This document shows, one piece after another, positions 46,424-55,955 of a stretch of DNA of 64,000 nt. Numbering within the stretch: position 1 is the first letter of the stretch; each line of letters opens with the position of its first letter. The notes under the pieces were generated by a model. It did no database searches, was not told the DNA's origin, and worked only from the letters and a program-made list of their open reading frames with translations. The translations under genes and the position numbers were made by a program. The stretch covers positions 1,178,001 to 1,242,000 of the forward strand of contig JAHLKI010000003.1 in NCBI GenBank assembly GCA_025602905.1, written 5' to 3'. Source of the stretch: Phlyctochytrium arcticum. Its lineage: Eukaryota; Chytridiomycota; Chytridiomycetes; Chytridiales; Chytridiaceae.

Positions 46424-46760
46424 TGTAGTAAACCTTGTGTACTTTGGGCTCTTGAAGTAATACAAGTTACTGTTGTGTTTTGTTTGTGATTGTGTGTGTG
46501 TGGAATTCGACGTTGAGAGTTCTCCTCCCTCCGTCCGGTGTCCTTTCTCCTTTATTATGCTCTCTCGGAGCGGTAGCACACTCATTGGCCTAGCCGGAAT
46601 GGGTGTGGCTACTACTGAGAGCAGCGGGGATTCATGCGGTTCGCCGGAGGCTTAGCTACGCGATCCTCACGTGCTATGGACGGAGCCTACCGCACTCATC
46701 ACTATGACAACGAGGACATTAACTGCTTACACAATACAGTTCACACTAATTCCATTACAC
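46424..46760 (-). repeat. gypsy-2 3' LTR
   Basis: On the plus strand TGTAGTAAACC ... CCATTACA. Compared with the right LTR it has C for T near 46511, G for A near 46596, and one extra T near 46741. Confidence 0.92.
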
Positions 46761-47020
46761 CCCCCTCAGACTTGTACCAACTTTTGAGATACCTAGTCCT
46801 CGCAAAACGGACAAAGGTACAAGTCTCTCATGGTAAAGTTAGGAGCTGTATGGTCAACCAATAACTTGAATCGAGCCCGGATGCACAAAGCATTGGCCCA
46901 TCGGATGAGAAACGAGATGTCTAATCCCGGACAGTTCTCATGTCAATCCGAAGCTAAAATAAAACCAAATACAATGGGGCAACAGCTTGAGGGTCAGATC
47001 ACTCAAGAACAACTCACAAC

Positions 47021-47136
47021 GGCTTGATGAATCAGTCAATCAAGAAAACGGCTTGATGAATCAATCAATCAAGAAAACGGCTTGATGAATCAATCAATCA
47101 AGAAACTACGGCTTGATGAATCAATCAATCAAGAAC
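47021..47136 (+). repeat. 29-bp tandem repeat in gypsy-2 3' UTR
   Basis: Four head-to-tail copies of GGCTTGATGAATCAATCAAT plus CAAGAAAAC, of 29, 29, 31 and about 27 bp. There are no unique spacers, so this is not a CRISPR array. Confidence 0.85.
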
Positions 47137-47383
47137 AGTTCATGCGCTCGTATCCCTCAACGGTGGCTCAACAGCCAAGGATACCTCACTCAGTTTAACA
47201 TCCCTTCCCACCAAGACTGATCAGGTCAAGGTGACAGCCTCGAAGACGAACACTCATCGGACTAACGCACGCGAAAGTAAAGTGTTTCTTGTGTAAAGAC
47301 GGTACACAAACGAATACAGGCTGATCGCATCCTACGGATACAAGGAATCCACCAAGGCTCAATCGACCTCGCGCCGCACATCG

Positions 47384-48506
47384 TCAACCCCGTCGGGTCC
47401 GACGAATCTTCGCTGGCTTTGTGATGGGTCTACGGTTGCGCCGGGCATTCAACCACTCTTTGAATGCATCCGTGTCCCTCAAATTCTCTTCTGGCTCCCA
47501 GGTGTTGTCCTCTGGGCCATACCCAGTCCACTGCACCAAGTACCGCTTCTGATCTCAATACTTCTTCTCAGCCAGAATTTTGTGGACCAAATACACGGTC
47601 GCACCATCCAGTTGCATCATTTTCGGACGTTCGGACTTGTGGCGTAAGCTACTTTTGTCGGGAGGGTGGTATGGCTTCAGGATCGACACATGAAATACCG
47701 GGTACATCGCCTTGAATTGCATTGTCAGCTCAAGTTCGTACGTTTCTGGGTGCCGACCTTCGCCCTTGACCTTGAACGGCCCAACCCATTGGTCTGACAT
47801 TTTTTTGTTGTAGCCCCGTCACTCCCTCAACGTTGAGTTCTGTCCTATCCAGCAACACTTTGTCGCCTTTTTGGAACGTAGCGGTCTTGCGTCGGTGGTC
47901 GTAGTTCCTTGCTTGCTTGTCTTGCTCTTTCAGCATCGCTTCACGAACTAGTTTGCCAACGACATCATAACCGTCTTTCAGCAACTGCAACTGTGCTGCA
48001 TCCTCTTGACACAGCTTCTCCTTGGATCGGCCCTTGCTGCTTTCCTTCATCGTCATCGGCCCAAATCTCGGGATTCTCAACATATCAATCTCGAACGGTG
48101 AAAGACCGGTCACCGTCGGTGTCTGGTTGATGTTGAACTCCATGATTGGCAGCAGATCGACCCAATTTGTGCCGGCATAATCCAGATATGGCCTCATCAG
48201 GACCTTCACTGTCCGAATCATCCGTTCGCACTTTCCGTCCGTTTGTTGATGCCGGGCGGTACTGATTGCACTTTCAACAGTCGTCATCTTCATCAACTCT
48301 CGCCAGAATTTCGATGTCCATTTCGGATCTCTGTCGCTCACGCTCATTTCTGGTAAGCTGAAGTTCTTGACAACGTTGTAAATAAACAAATGGGCTAATT
48401 CCTTGGTATCGGCAGTGCGGGTCGTCGGAATCAATACTACTCTCGACGACAGATAATCCACTACCACCAGGACGGCGTCTTTCAACTCTTCAGCGCTCCT
48501 ATCATC
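47384..48506 (-). pseudogene. gypsy-2 integrase C-terminal half and chromodomain
   Basis: Follows TGA 48507-48509 in the same frame: KDAVLVVVDYLSSRVVLIPT, the second acidic residue in MSVSDRDPKWTSKFW, and TARHQQTDGKCERMIRTVK with the third. A frameshift near 47805, at a run of Ts, shifts to DQWVGPFKVKGEGRHPETYE and FHVSILKPYH. TGA 47555-47557 sits in the chromodomain, which reads VHKILAEKKY, stop, [20 protein letters not shown]. It ends at TGA 47384-47386. Confidence 0.85.
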
Positions 48507-50678
48507 TCACCCACCCCAAGACGTCGTCGGTGGGAGAAAAGCAATGTCCATTCCAATATGCGCCCATCGGTGCTCCGGTATCGGTAATGATCGCAAAAAT
48601 CCCAGTTTCGTCTTCGGGTTCTTGGTACGCTGACATTTGTCACAGGAACGTACGTAGTGGAAAACATCGTCCACTAGCTGTGGCCAGTACCATCGAGCAA
48701 GCAATTTCCGTAGAGTCCTGGATTGACCGGAGTGACCGCTGGTGACCAAAGCATCATGGTGGATATTCAACACAGAGCCACGGCAAACTTCCGGGACATA
48801 GATTCGATCTGCGTGATACAACACACCATCACGAAGACTGTAGCGGCGAATCGACATCGTGTGCTGGGATTTGTCTGTCTGTGTCAACTTCTTGGCCACC
48901 TCACGGGCATGGTCGTCACTCGCTAGCATCTTCTTCCAGGTATTGGATCCAACTTCAGGCATGGTCGGGACTGCTTCTCCGGCAACAATATGCATGACCT
49001 CCACACGGGCTGCACAGCGAGAACACTTCGGGGCATACGCCGGGTTACGACTAAGCACGTCAGCAACCGTATTCCACTCTCCGGGCAGATACTCAATATC
49101 GAAATCGAATTCCTGGAGTACCTCTACCCATCGAGCCTGTCGCCGACTCAAGTTTGGTTGTTGCTGTAGGAAGGTCAACGATCGGTGGTCGCTGAAGCAT
49201 CGAAAACGGCGTCCAACTAGGTATGGACGAAACGACCGCAACGTTTTGACCAACGCTAACAATTCCTGTTCGTGGACGGGATAACGAGTCTCCGCATCCT
49301 GCAACTTCCGCGCGAAGTACGATATCGGACGTAACTTCGGTAGATTCCTGAGCCCGGTGATTGTCAATGGTAACGGGGACAGCAACACATCATCGTCCTG
49401 AGCCGGTTGAGCCAACCATCCTGATATTGCAAATCCTGATGCATCGGTATACACGTACGTTGGCTTGCTTGGGTCGAACGGTGCCAAGGTGGGTGCTGAG
49501 CTGATGGCGTTCTTCAATGCACTAAATGCTGCCTCTTCTTCTTCGCCCCACTTGAACACACTTTGGGGTGACTGTAGCTGCGACAACGGCAATGCTATTT
49601 CGGCATACCGATCCACATATTTGCTCAGGTAATTCGTCATTCCCAAAAATGACGCAACCTCACGCCAATTCGAAGGTCGTCCCCACTCCTGCACCGCTTG
49701 AATCTTGCTTGGGGCAATCCTGAATCCTTTGGCCGACACAACATGGCCACAGAATTCTACTTTGGGGACCGCCCATGCGCATTTCGACGGTTTCACAAAC
49801 AATTTGTGGTCCTGGAGGCGCTTCAATACGGCATCGACATGCTGTCGATGTTCTTCGAGGGTGTCCGAGTAAATCAGAATGTCGTCCAAATACGACACTA
49901 CGAACTTGTCGAAGAGGTCTCCAAGAATCTTGTTCATCATGCGTTGGAACGTCGCCGGCGCATTTGTCAACCCAAATGGCATCACCAAGTATTCAAAGTG
50001 TCCGAACCGAGTCCTAAAGGCTGTTTTCTCGATATCGTCAGGGTGTATTCTGATGCGATGATATGCATCCCTGATGTCAACACTGGTGAAGTACTTCTTT
50101 CCGGTGAGCCGGTCTCCGAGTTCCGCAAGATTCGGCAAGGGTGTACGATCCTTTTTCGTCTGGGCATTCAGCCTTCGGTAATCTATGCAGCAGCGGAGCC
50201 CGCCATCTTTCTTCTTGGCGAACAATACCGCGGCACCCCACGGAGATTCCGAATGTCGTATCCATCCCTTGTTCAATAAACTTTCGATCTGTTTCCTGAG
50301 CTCTCCATTCTCATCCTCGGCCATGTGTCGTAAGGGTAGGAATGCAGGCTTCGACCCGGGGAGCATCTCGATTTGAAAGTTGTCTTCCCCTCGGTCCGGC
50401 GGTAGATCCGTATTTTCTCGGAATAGATCATGGCGGTATTTCTCTAGTACCGTCCTCAACGGCTGATCTTGTGCTATCGGTTCCAATGGATCCATTTGAA
50501 CCGGTTGTACTAACTGGGCTTCATCCCAGCGTCGTACCAATACTGCAAACACCTGAGCGACACTTTTCTTCGGGACCAATCTCGCCAGTTGGGACTCTGT
50601 CAGTACCCAAGAGAATGGTTTTTGTCGCCGGAGTGAACCTTGATCGTGTTCTACCCCATTCCCGGAGGTGTGCTGCAT
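48507..50678 (-). pseudogene. gypsy-2 RT, RNase H and integrase N-terminal half
   Basis: A 723-codon open frame. RT: WGAAVLFAKKKDGGLRCCID, MPFGLTNAPATFQRMMNKIL, catalytic SYLDDILIYSD. RNase H: VYTDASGFAISGWLAQPAQD and DIEYLPGEWNTVADVLSRN. Integrase zinc site: HHDALVTSGHSGQS ... CDKCQR, then the first catalytic Asp in IGMDIAFLPP. It stops at TGA 48507-48509, in frame with the rest of the integrase. Entry from the protease frame requires a shift near 50640. Confidence 0.88.
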
Positions 50679-51162
50679 TGCATGTGGGCTTCTCCCACCT
50701 TCGGTTCGTGGGTTTTGCTGTCAATCGCATTCGTTCCCCTGGCTTGTGCGTGAACTCCATGTAACGGTGACCTCGCTCGTCCTTCAATGACAAGTCGTTC
50801 AGCCACTTGAACAGTGGTAGGCCAAGAATCAAGTCCACGCGTAGCGGAGCCAGGAGAAACACCTTCGACTTGACTTCAGCATTCCCCTTCCCGAAATCCC
50901 CTTTCAATACCACATCAACCACCGCCACTTCGCTTCCTGCAAAAACGCCCCCTGAGTTTCCCCAATTGACGGGTACCTCCTCAATTCGATGGATACGTGC
51001 TCCAATCTTTTTGGCGTACGCCCGGTCCATCATCGACGTATTACATCCACAATCGATCAGTGTTTTTGCCAGCCTTCCATTCACCCTCGTATACACCACG
51101 AAGGGATCCTCAATCTCTAGTTCCGGCTCGACCATTTTTTCAACGTCGAGAGGCGGGGGCAC
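50521..51162 (-). pseudogene. gypsy-2 protease with DCG in place of DTG/DSG
   Basis: Aspartic protease domain: TLIDCGCNTSMM near residues 34-45, then VFLLAPLRVDLILGLPLF. The catalytic triplet reads Asp-Cys-Gly where retroviral-type proteases have Asp-Thr/Ser-Gly; gypsy-1 has DTG at the same place. The downstream stretch CNAAHLR is shared with gypsy-1. The frame ends in 50521 after overlapping the RT frame. Confidence 0.75.
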
Positions 51163-51182
51163 GATCGCTGCACTCGCCTCAA

Positions 51183-52160
51183 CTAAAAATCCTTGCGGGA
51201 GGGTCCGGCTTGCGCCTGCGAAGCGTTCACCGTCGGTTTGGCTCTGGGTTGCGGGCAGGCTTTGGCAATGTGACCAAAACCGTTACAATTGTAGCAGCGG
51301 ACTTGTCGGGGCTTGAATTTCTTCTTTGCCGGTCCGTTGGTTTCGGCATGGTTGACTTGGGGTTTGTTGTTGCCTCGATGCGCGTTGCCATCCCTGGGTC
51401 GATTGTCGATTTCCTTCTTGTCATGGAAACCGGACTTCTGGAAGGCACGATCCGCGGCCTCCATCAACTTATCCAGGGGAAGATCGGTTACCACCAACGC
51501 GGCAAGTAACGCATCGGCAATAGTGGCGCCACCCCTAGGTCCATATCTCAATCCTGTGATATAGTACTTCTCAATATCCGACTGCGGAATGGGGTCGTTT
51601 CCCGACGATAGCTCTGCGGCATCGACCAATCGTTTGAACTCAGTATTGAACTTGGTGATGGAGCCATCGTATCACATGTTCTTCAGTCGGTGTCTGGCAT
51701 CGTCTTTCTGGGTGGTGCCTACGAAGTGCGCTTGCATCTTCGTCAACAATTCGTCGGCTGTCGCGGGAAGAGTGTTCGCCTTCTCCATATCGCCGAACCA
51801 TCGGGCTGCGTCGTTGGTCAAGTGCTGCCCAATGTAAAGGATTCGAGTGTGTTCCTTCAATCTCGCGACCGTGTTGTAGCGTCTGAACTGTTTGATGAAC
51901 GTCTCCAACACGTTTGCGTCTCTGGTGCCGTCAAACTTCGGCAACTTGGCATAGAGACGTTTCTCCGACTGCTTGTCGTCGGCCTCGTCGTCGCTGGAAT
52001 CATGCACTCTCTTGCTGCGCAATACTCTGTTTGCTGCTTCCAAGGCCTCAATCCGGCGCAACAATACTTCGAGGGTAGCATCAGTCGGGGCGGTGCTTGC
52101 ACTGGTTTTCCCCTTGTCTCCGGTGATGTTTCCCTCGGTAGTTCCTTTGTCTGTATCCAT
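51183..52160 (-). pseudogene. gypsy-2 gag
   Basis: ATG 52160 (MDTDKGTTEG) lies 5 bases past the PBS. A coiled-coil start (LEVLLRRIEALEAANRVL) is followed by the capsid core (YAKLPKFDGTRDANVLETFI, AARWFGDMEKANTLP). TGA 51672-51674 interrupts, then YDGSITKFNTEFKRLVDAAE and one zinc knuckle CYNCNGFGHIAKAC before TAG 51183. One stop is the only lesion. Confidence 0.85.
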
Positions 52161-52164
52161 TGTA

Positions 52165-52177
52165 GGTGGTGCTACCA
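52165..52177 (-). other. gypsy-2 primer-binding site
   Basis: Reads TGGTAGCACCACC on the minus strand, directly after the 5' LTR; same as gypsy-1. Confidence 0.8.
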
Positions 52178-52513
52178 TGTAGTAAACCTTGTGTACTTTG
52201 GGCTCTTGAAGTAATACAAGTTACTGTTGTGTTTTGTTTGTGATTGTGTGTGTGTGGAATTCGATGTTGAGAGTTCTCCTCCCTCCGTCCGGTGTCCTTT
52301 CTCCTTTATTATGCTCTCTCGGAGCGGTAGCACACTCATTGGCCTAGCCAGAATGGGTGTGGCTACTACTGAGAGCAGCGGGGATTCATGCGGTTCGCCG
52401 GAGGCTTAGCTACGCGATCCTCACGTGCTATGGACGGAGCCTACCGCACTCATCACTATGACAACGAGGACATTAACTGCTTACACAATACAGTTCACAC
52501 TAATTCCATTACA
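52178..52513 (-). repeat. gypsy-2 5' LTR
   Basis: 336 bp, plus-strand ends TGTAGTAAACC and CCATTACA; pairs with 46424-46760. Both substitutions between the copies are C:G to T:A at CpG sites. Confidence 0.92.
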
Positions 52514-53317
52514 CAAATACTGGAACGATTCGGGATGGCCAACTCCAACTGAGTTTCAACTCCGATGGAAGTCTCCTCCCTTCTCACCAAGAATTCCAAC
52601 AACGACACTGTTCTTGATTCCACCAATATACGACTTTATCAACAAATGGTCGGAAGCGTTATGTATCTGATGATGGGAACAAGACCCAATATCAGCAACA
52701 CCGTATCCATCCTGAGCCAATTTTCAGCAAACCCGACTCAAGCGCATCTTCAAGCCGCAAAACGTCTTTTACGCTACCTCAAGGGGACTTCTTCCTTGGC
52801 TCTGCAGTATGGTCCGGATTCCACCAACAACAATATTTTTCAAGCATATTCCGACGCCAATTGGGGCGGTAACCTCTCGACAAGAAGATCCACCACCGGA
52901 TATGTTTTCATTCTCAACGGCTCCCCGTTTTCATGGTCCAGCAAGCGTCAACAATCGGTTGCTCTGTCCACTGCCGAGGCCGAGTACATGGCTGCCGCGC
53001 ACACAACTCGCGAATGCGTATGGCTCAGAAGGTTACTCCACAACGTATGCTACCCCCAAGACGGTCCCACTACCATTTTCGGAGACAACCAGGCTTGCAT
53101 TGCCATGTCCAAGAATCCCGTACACCACACACGAACAAAGCACATAGACATGCGCTACCATTTTGTTCGCGAACAAGTTGCGGACGGCACAGTCACGATG
53201 AGCTACATCCCAACACGCGACATGTTAGCCGATTCACTGACCAAGCCAGTCCCAGCCAAACTCCTACTTCAGCACACACTCGCCATGGGACTCGTTGACA
53301 GCCGTGAGAAGCGCTAG
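52514..53317 (+). pseudogene. copia RT end and RNase H
   Basis: Resumes in frame after gypsy-2: LERFGMANSN, TGA 52550-52552, then VSTPMEVSSLL. The RT end is GSVMYLMMGTRPNISNTVSI. RNase H: QAYSDANWGGNLSTRRSTTG, QQSVALSTAEAEYMAAA, IFGDNQACIAMSKNP and the end TKHIDMRYHFVREQV ... LTKPVPAK. Stops at TAG 53315-53317. The stop codon is followed by GGGAGTGTTGGAAATACAAC, which resembles a PPT plus LTR start, but no 5' partner exists. Confidence 0.85.
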
Positions 53318-53603
53318 GGGAGTGTTGGAAATACAACTGTTTCCTACCACCTCACCATTTGATTCCACGTCATGAGCCCTTCCACGAGTACGCATCACCC
53401 ATCTCTAGTGCCCACGAAGTCGCAATTATGGGCTTGAAATCATCCCGATTTCATCCATCATGGCTTTGTGTTCTCTTTCGATTCTTTCCCCATTATTACC
53501 ATTCTTAGTCTCTTCCATGAGCACATATCTTTTATCTTGGATTTCCTGCTTTGAAATCCCATATCCTTTCCCATATGTTTTCACATGTAGTCTTTTGTTT
53601 GCA
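53318..53603 (+). other. copia 3' untranslated region
   Basis: About 290 bp, pyrimidine-rich, with no gene, between the pol stop and the Crypton-like unit. It continues after that unit at about 55499. Confidence 0.5.
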
Positions 53604-53750
53604 TAATACCACAGGTGGTACTATTTCTCGAGGGCTTTTCAAACTCAAATAAACCTGGGGGCACAGTCAAGAAAAGAGACGCGCACATCGGCACAGTCAG
53701 GCGGATCTGGGCACAGCCATGTCCCAGCACAGGGCTATTTCAGCAACGAG

Positions 53751-53777
53751 CAGGGCTATTTCACTGAAATAGCCCTG
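53751..53777. repeat. 13-bp inverted repeat, CAGGGCTATTTCA
   Basis: Arms 53751-53763 and 53765-53777 around one C. A third copy of AGGGCTATTTCA lies at 53731-53742, and related GGGCTATTT words recur in the foldback repeat at 55.5 kb. Confidence 0.75.
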
Positions 53778-53913
53778 TGGCAAAGTCACGCTAAGTGGCG
53801 GCAAAGTCATGTAATTCCGTCGCAAAGAAAAGCGACAAAATAGCCCCGCGATCTCCGCGATCTAGATCATTTCAATCTCTTCTCCCAAACCCATCCTATT
53901 ACCACCATAACCT

Positions 53914-55406
53914 ATGCCCAGACTCACGCTTTGTCTTCCTGCCCGACCCGCAGGGCCCATTTTAACAAAGAGCGCGCAACCTGCCAATCAGACGCGTGAA
54001 AAATCGGATTTGGAAGAAGATGAGATCCCTCTAGTACCTGGACCTGCAGCCCAGCGAACCACTGTACCTCTTAAACGCCCTATCTCAGCGGTAGAAGTCT
54101 CGGAGAACAGCGACAGACCGTACCAACAAGTCCCTCAGGAAGAAATTTCGGCGATGAAGGAAACGAACCGAAACGGGAATACGCAAGCGAGCACCAATAC
54201 ATGGGTCAGGAAATGGGAGGTGTACAAGAGCTGCCTGCCTGAAAATTTCGACGATGCAACGGTATCTAAAAAAGAACTTAATCATCATATGGAGCAGTTT
54301 ATTAGCCAAGTTCGTCAGCAAAATCAGCAAGAACTCAAAGATTCGAGTCTAAACATATGCTACGGCGCTATGGGTCGCTATTTCAAAGAGCTCAGAGAGC
54401 TTGACGGCGAATCTTTTAATATTCATAGTGATGTGGAGTTTAGCGGTGCCCAGAAAGTTCTCAATGCGCGGCTGAAGCGACTGCAACAGGAAGGTCACAC
54501 CAGCACGAAGTCCGCCGACAACTTCACGAAGGAGGAATTGGAACGCCTACTGGATTCACAGTTTTGCAATCCGTCTACCCCCGCCGGCTTGTTGCATCGC
54601 GTGTACATCCATGTGGCATTATATCTGGTCGAGAGAGGTGGGAGCCCCTGGACCTTGTTGTTAAAAGAAAGATTGATGAAAATGGGCGTTGCTATTTCCG
54701 ACGAACGAAGCACGTTGACAAAAACAACCAAGGAGGAAAGAAAGCAGTTGGCCGTGAACCTAGAATCAACGTTATTCCACCTGGACCTGCCGCGGCAGAT
54801 GTTGACAAGTACCTTCTCAAACGTTTAAACTGCGATCATCAGAAATTCTTTCTTTCCCCTAATTATCAAGGAGTTCGACCTGACGGTAGCGGTAATTGGT
54901 ACAAAAATGGTGCAGTTGGCAAAAACAGGATGGCAACCTGGGTAAAATCTGCATGTGAAAGTGCAAAGATTGACCCAAGAGGTCGTAAGTTGGTGCCGCA
55001 TTTGTTTCGGAGCACGGCGACCACAGCCATCTTGGAGGCAGGTGTCCATCAGGATACAGCTATGAAGCTCAGTGGTCACCGCAGTGTGGAAGGACTCTCG
55101 CATTACAATAAGATGACCGACGAGAAGCGCATTGCAGTAATGACAGCGATGTCTAGTAATACAGTCGCTCAAGTTGCTGCCGTCGCCGGGAGTAGCGACC
55201 CAGTTGCCGTCGTTGCCGGGAGTAGCGAGTCACAGATTGCGATATCAAGCTCTATCAGTGAAGAACACCGTAGTATTGTCAGAAAGGATGCTGTCGGAGA
55301 GGAGCATCAGAGCCTGGTCGTTAGAGACACGATGACTGCACCGGTCCCTACGTTCACCTTCAGTGGTAGCTTCAACAACGTAACTTTTAACATTCAGCAG
55401 AGATAG
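53914..55406 (+). pseudogene. Crypton-type tyrosine recombinase (no GCR1 tail)
   Basis: ATG 53914. The N-terminal 100 residues are low-complexity; the core-binding part is NTWVRKWEVYKSCL ... LNICYGAMGRYFKEL. A one-base frameshift near 54640 joins to RERWEPLDLVVKRKIDENGR and FRRTKHVDKNNQGGKK. The catalytic box is HLFRSTATTAIL (HxxR), then LSGHRSVEGLSHYNK with His and the nucleophile Tyr. It ends at TAG 55404-55406. It resembles the Crypton/KIAA1958/ZMYM-type recombinases rather than the Ndc10-like Crypton at 7.7-10.3 kb, so two Crypton lineages coexist. One frameshift is the only lesion. Confidence 0.7.
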
Positions 55407-55500
55407 ATTTATATTTGTTAGGAAGTATCTGTAGACGTTTGTCAAATATCATAGTTTCTGTAGTCGTACCCACTCGAAAAGTACCTCCAGTGGTATTAAT

Positions 55501-55695
55501 CAGTTATACACCCTTGCTTTGGTCGGGCTATTTGGAATAAATAGGGCCACTCGGGCCGCTGCAGTCGCACTCGTGCAGCGTAATAGCCCTCGACCTGCGG
55601 TCTCGGGCGATTAGGGTTGCTGCACTCGGGCGCCTGCGACGCGTCCCTCGTGGCCCTATGTATTCCAAATAGCCCTCCAAGCCGGGGTATAACTG
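55501..55695. repeat. foldback (MITE-like) repeat
   Basis: Left arm CAGTTATAC ... GGGCTATTTGGAATAAATAG (55501-55548) and right arm reversed CAGTTATAC ... GGGCTATTTGGAATACATAG (55695-55652), about 45-bp arms with two small gaps. The centre is GC-rich with repeated CTCGGGC. No coding capacity; target duplication unclear. Confidence 0.65.
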
Positions 55696-55736
55696 GTACA
55701 AACTATATTCTGTACTTTATATTTTCTCAGAGTGCC

Positions 55737-55753
55737 GGGGGGGGGGGGGGGGA
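55737..55753 (+). other. copia polypurine tract (16 G then A)
   Basis: Directly precedes the 3' LTR, as expected for a plus-strand priming site. The exact G count may be affected by sequencing. Confidence 0.6.
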
Positions 55754-55874
55754 TGTCCAAATCCTATAAAAAGGAGGCCTTCCCTGCCCTGCTCTGATCA
55801 ACAAGAAACACATTCCCGAGGCATTCTCCTATTGCTCCTATTGAGCAAGTCCCAATTAGTGAGAACCTCCATTA
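55754..55874 (+). repeat. copia 3' LTR
   Basis: Pairs with 42692-42812 at 120 of 121 positions and is followed by CCTAC, the target duplication. Confidence 0.85.
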
Positions 55875-55955
55875 CCTACAACCATGCCAAGAACGCCGTA
55901 TCAGAAAATCCGCACTTTTCAAGCTCAGCAACATGAAAGCAAATTTAAATCATAC

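Larger units (their letters stand above)
46424..52513 (-). mobile_element. gypsy-2, Ty3/gypsy chromovirus inside the copia RT
   Basis: A 6090-bp element with 336/337-bp LTRs, target duplication CAAAT at 46419-46423 and 52514-52518, PBS TGGTAGCACCACC directly inside the right LTR, and PPT TCTGAGGGGGG directly inside the left LTR. It lies on the minus strand, opposite to its host. The LTRs differ by two substitutions and one base indel, so insertion is recent. The coding frames carry several stops and frameshifts. PBS and PPT are identical to gypsy-1. Confidence 0.92.
53604..55498 (+). mobile_element. Crypton-like unit inside the copia
   Basis: Contains a tyrosine recombinase gene and no other element domains. 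Ends are proposed from an imperfect inverted repeat: TAATACCACAGGTGGTAC at 53604-53621 and, reversed, TAATACCACTGGAGGTAC at 55481-55498 (16 of 18 match, with weaker similarity inward). Cryptons usually lack terminal inverted repeats, so the boundaries are tentative. Just inside the left end are repeated GGCTATTTCA words and a 13-bp inverted pair at 53751-53777. Confidence 0.5.
42692..55874 (+). mobile_element. Ty1/copia retrotransposon with nested insertions
   Basis: Bounded by 121-bp LTRs (42692-42812 and 55754-55874) differing at one base, with a 5-bp target duplication CCTAC at 42687-42691 and 55875-55879. Removing the element and one duplication restores the Helitron A splice acceptor and reading frame, which confirms the boundaries. 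The coding order is gag, protease, integrase, RT, RNase H (copia order). It carries three later insertions: gypsy-2 (46424-52513), a Crypton-like unit (about 53604-55498) and a foldback repeat (55501-55695). Without these it is about 5 kb. A 16-G tract plus A precedes the 3' LTR. Confidence 0.85.

Noticed and set aside
47021..47136. CRISPR-like repeats
   Set aside because: Units are directly adjacent with no unique spacers, and the context is a eukaryotic retrotransposon.
53323..53610. Apparent copia 3' LTR starting TGTTGGAAATACAAC after GGGAG
   Set aside because: No matching 5' copy exists, whereas the 121-bp LTRs at 42692 and 55754 have a confirmed target duplication and a polypurine tract. 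Treated as 3' untranslated sequence; a lost second LTR element remains possible.
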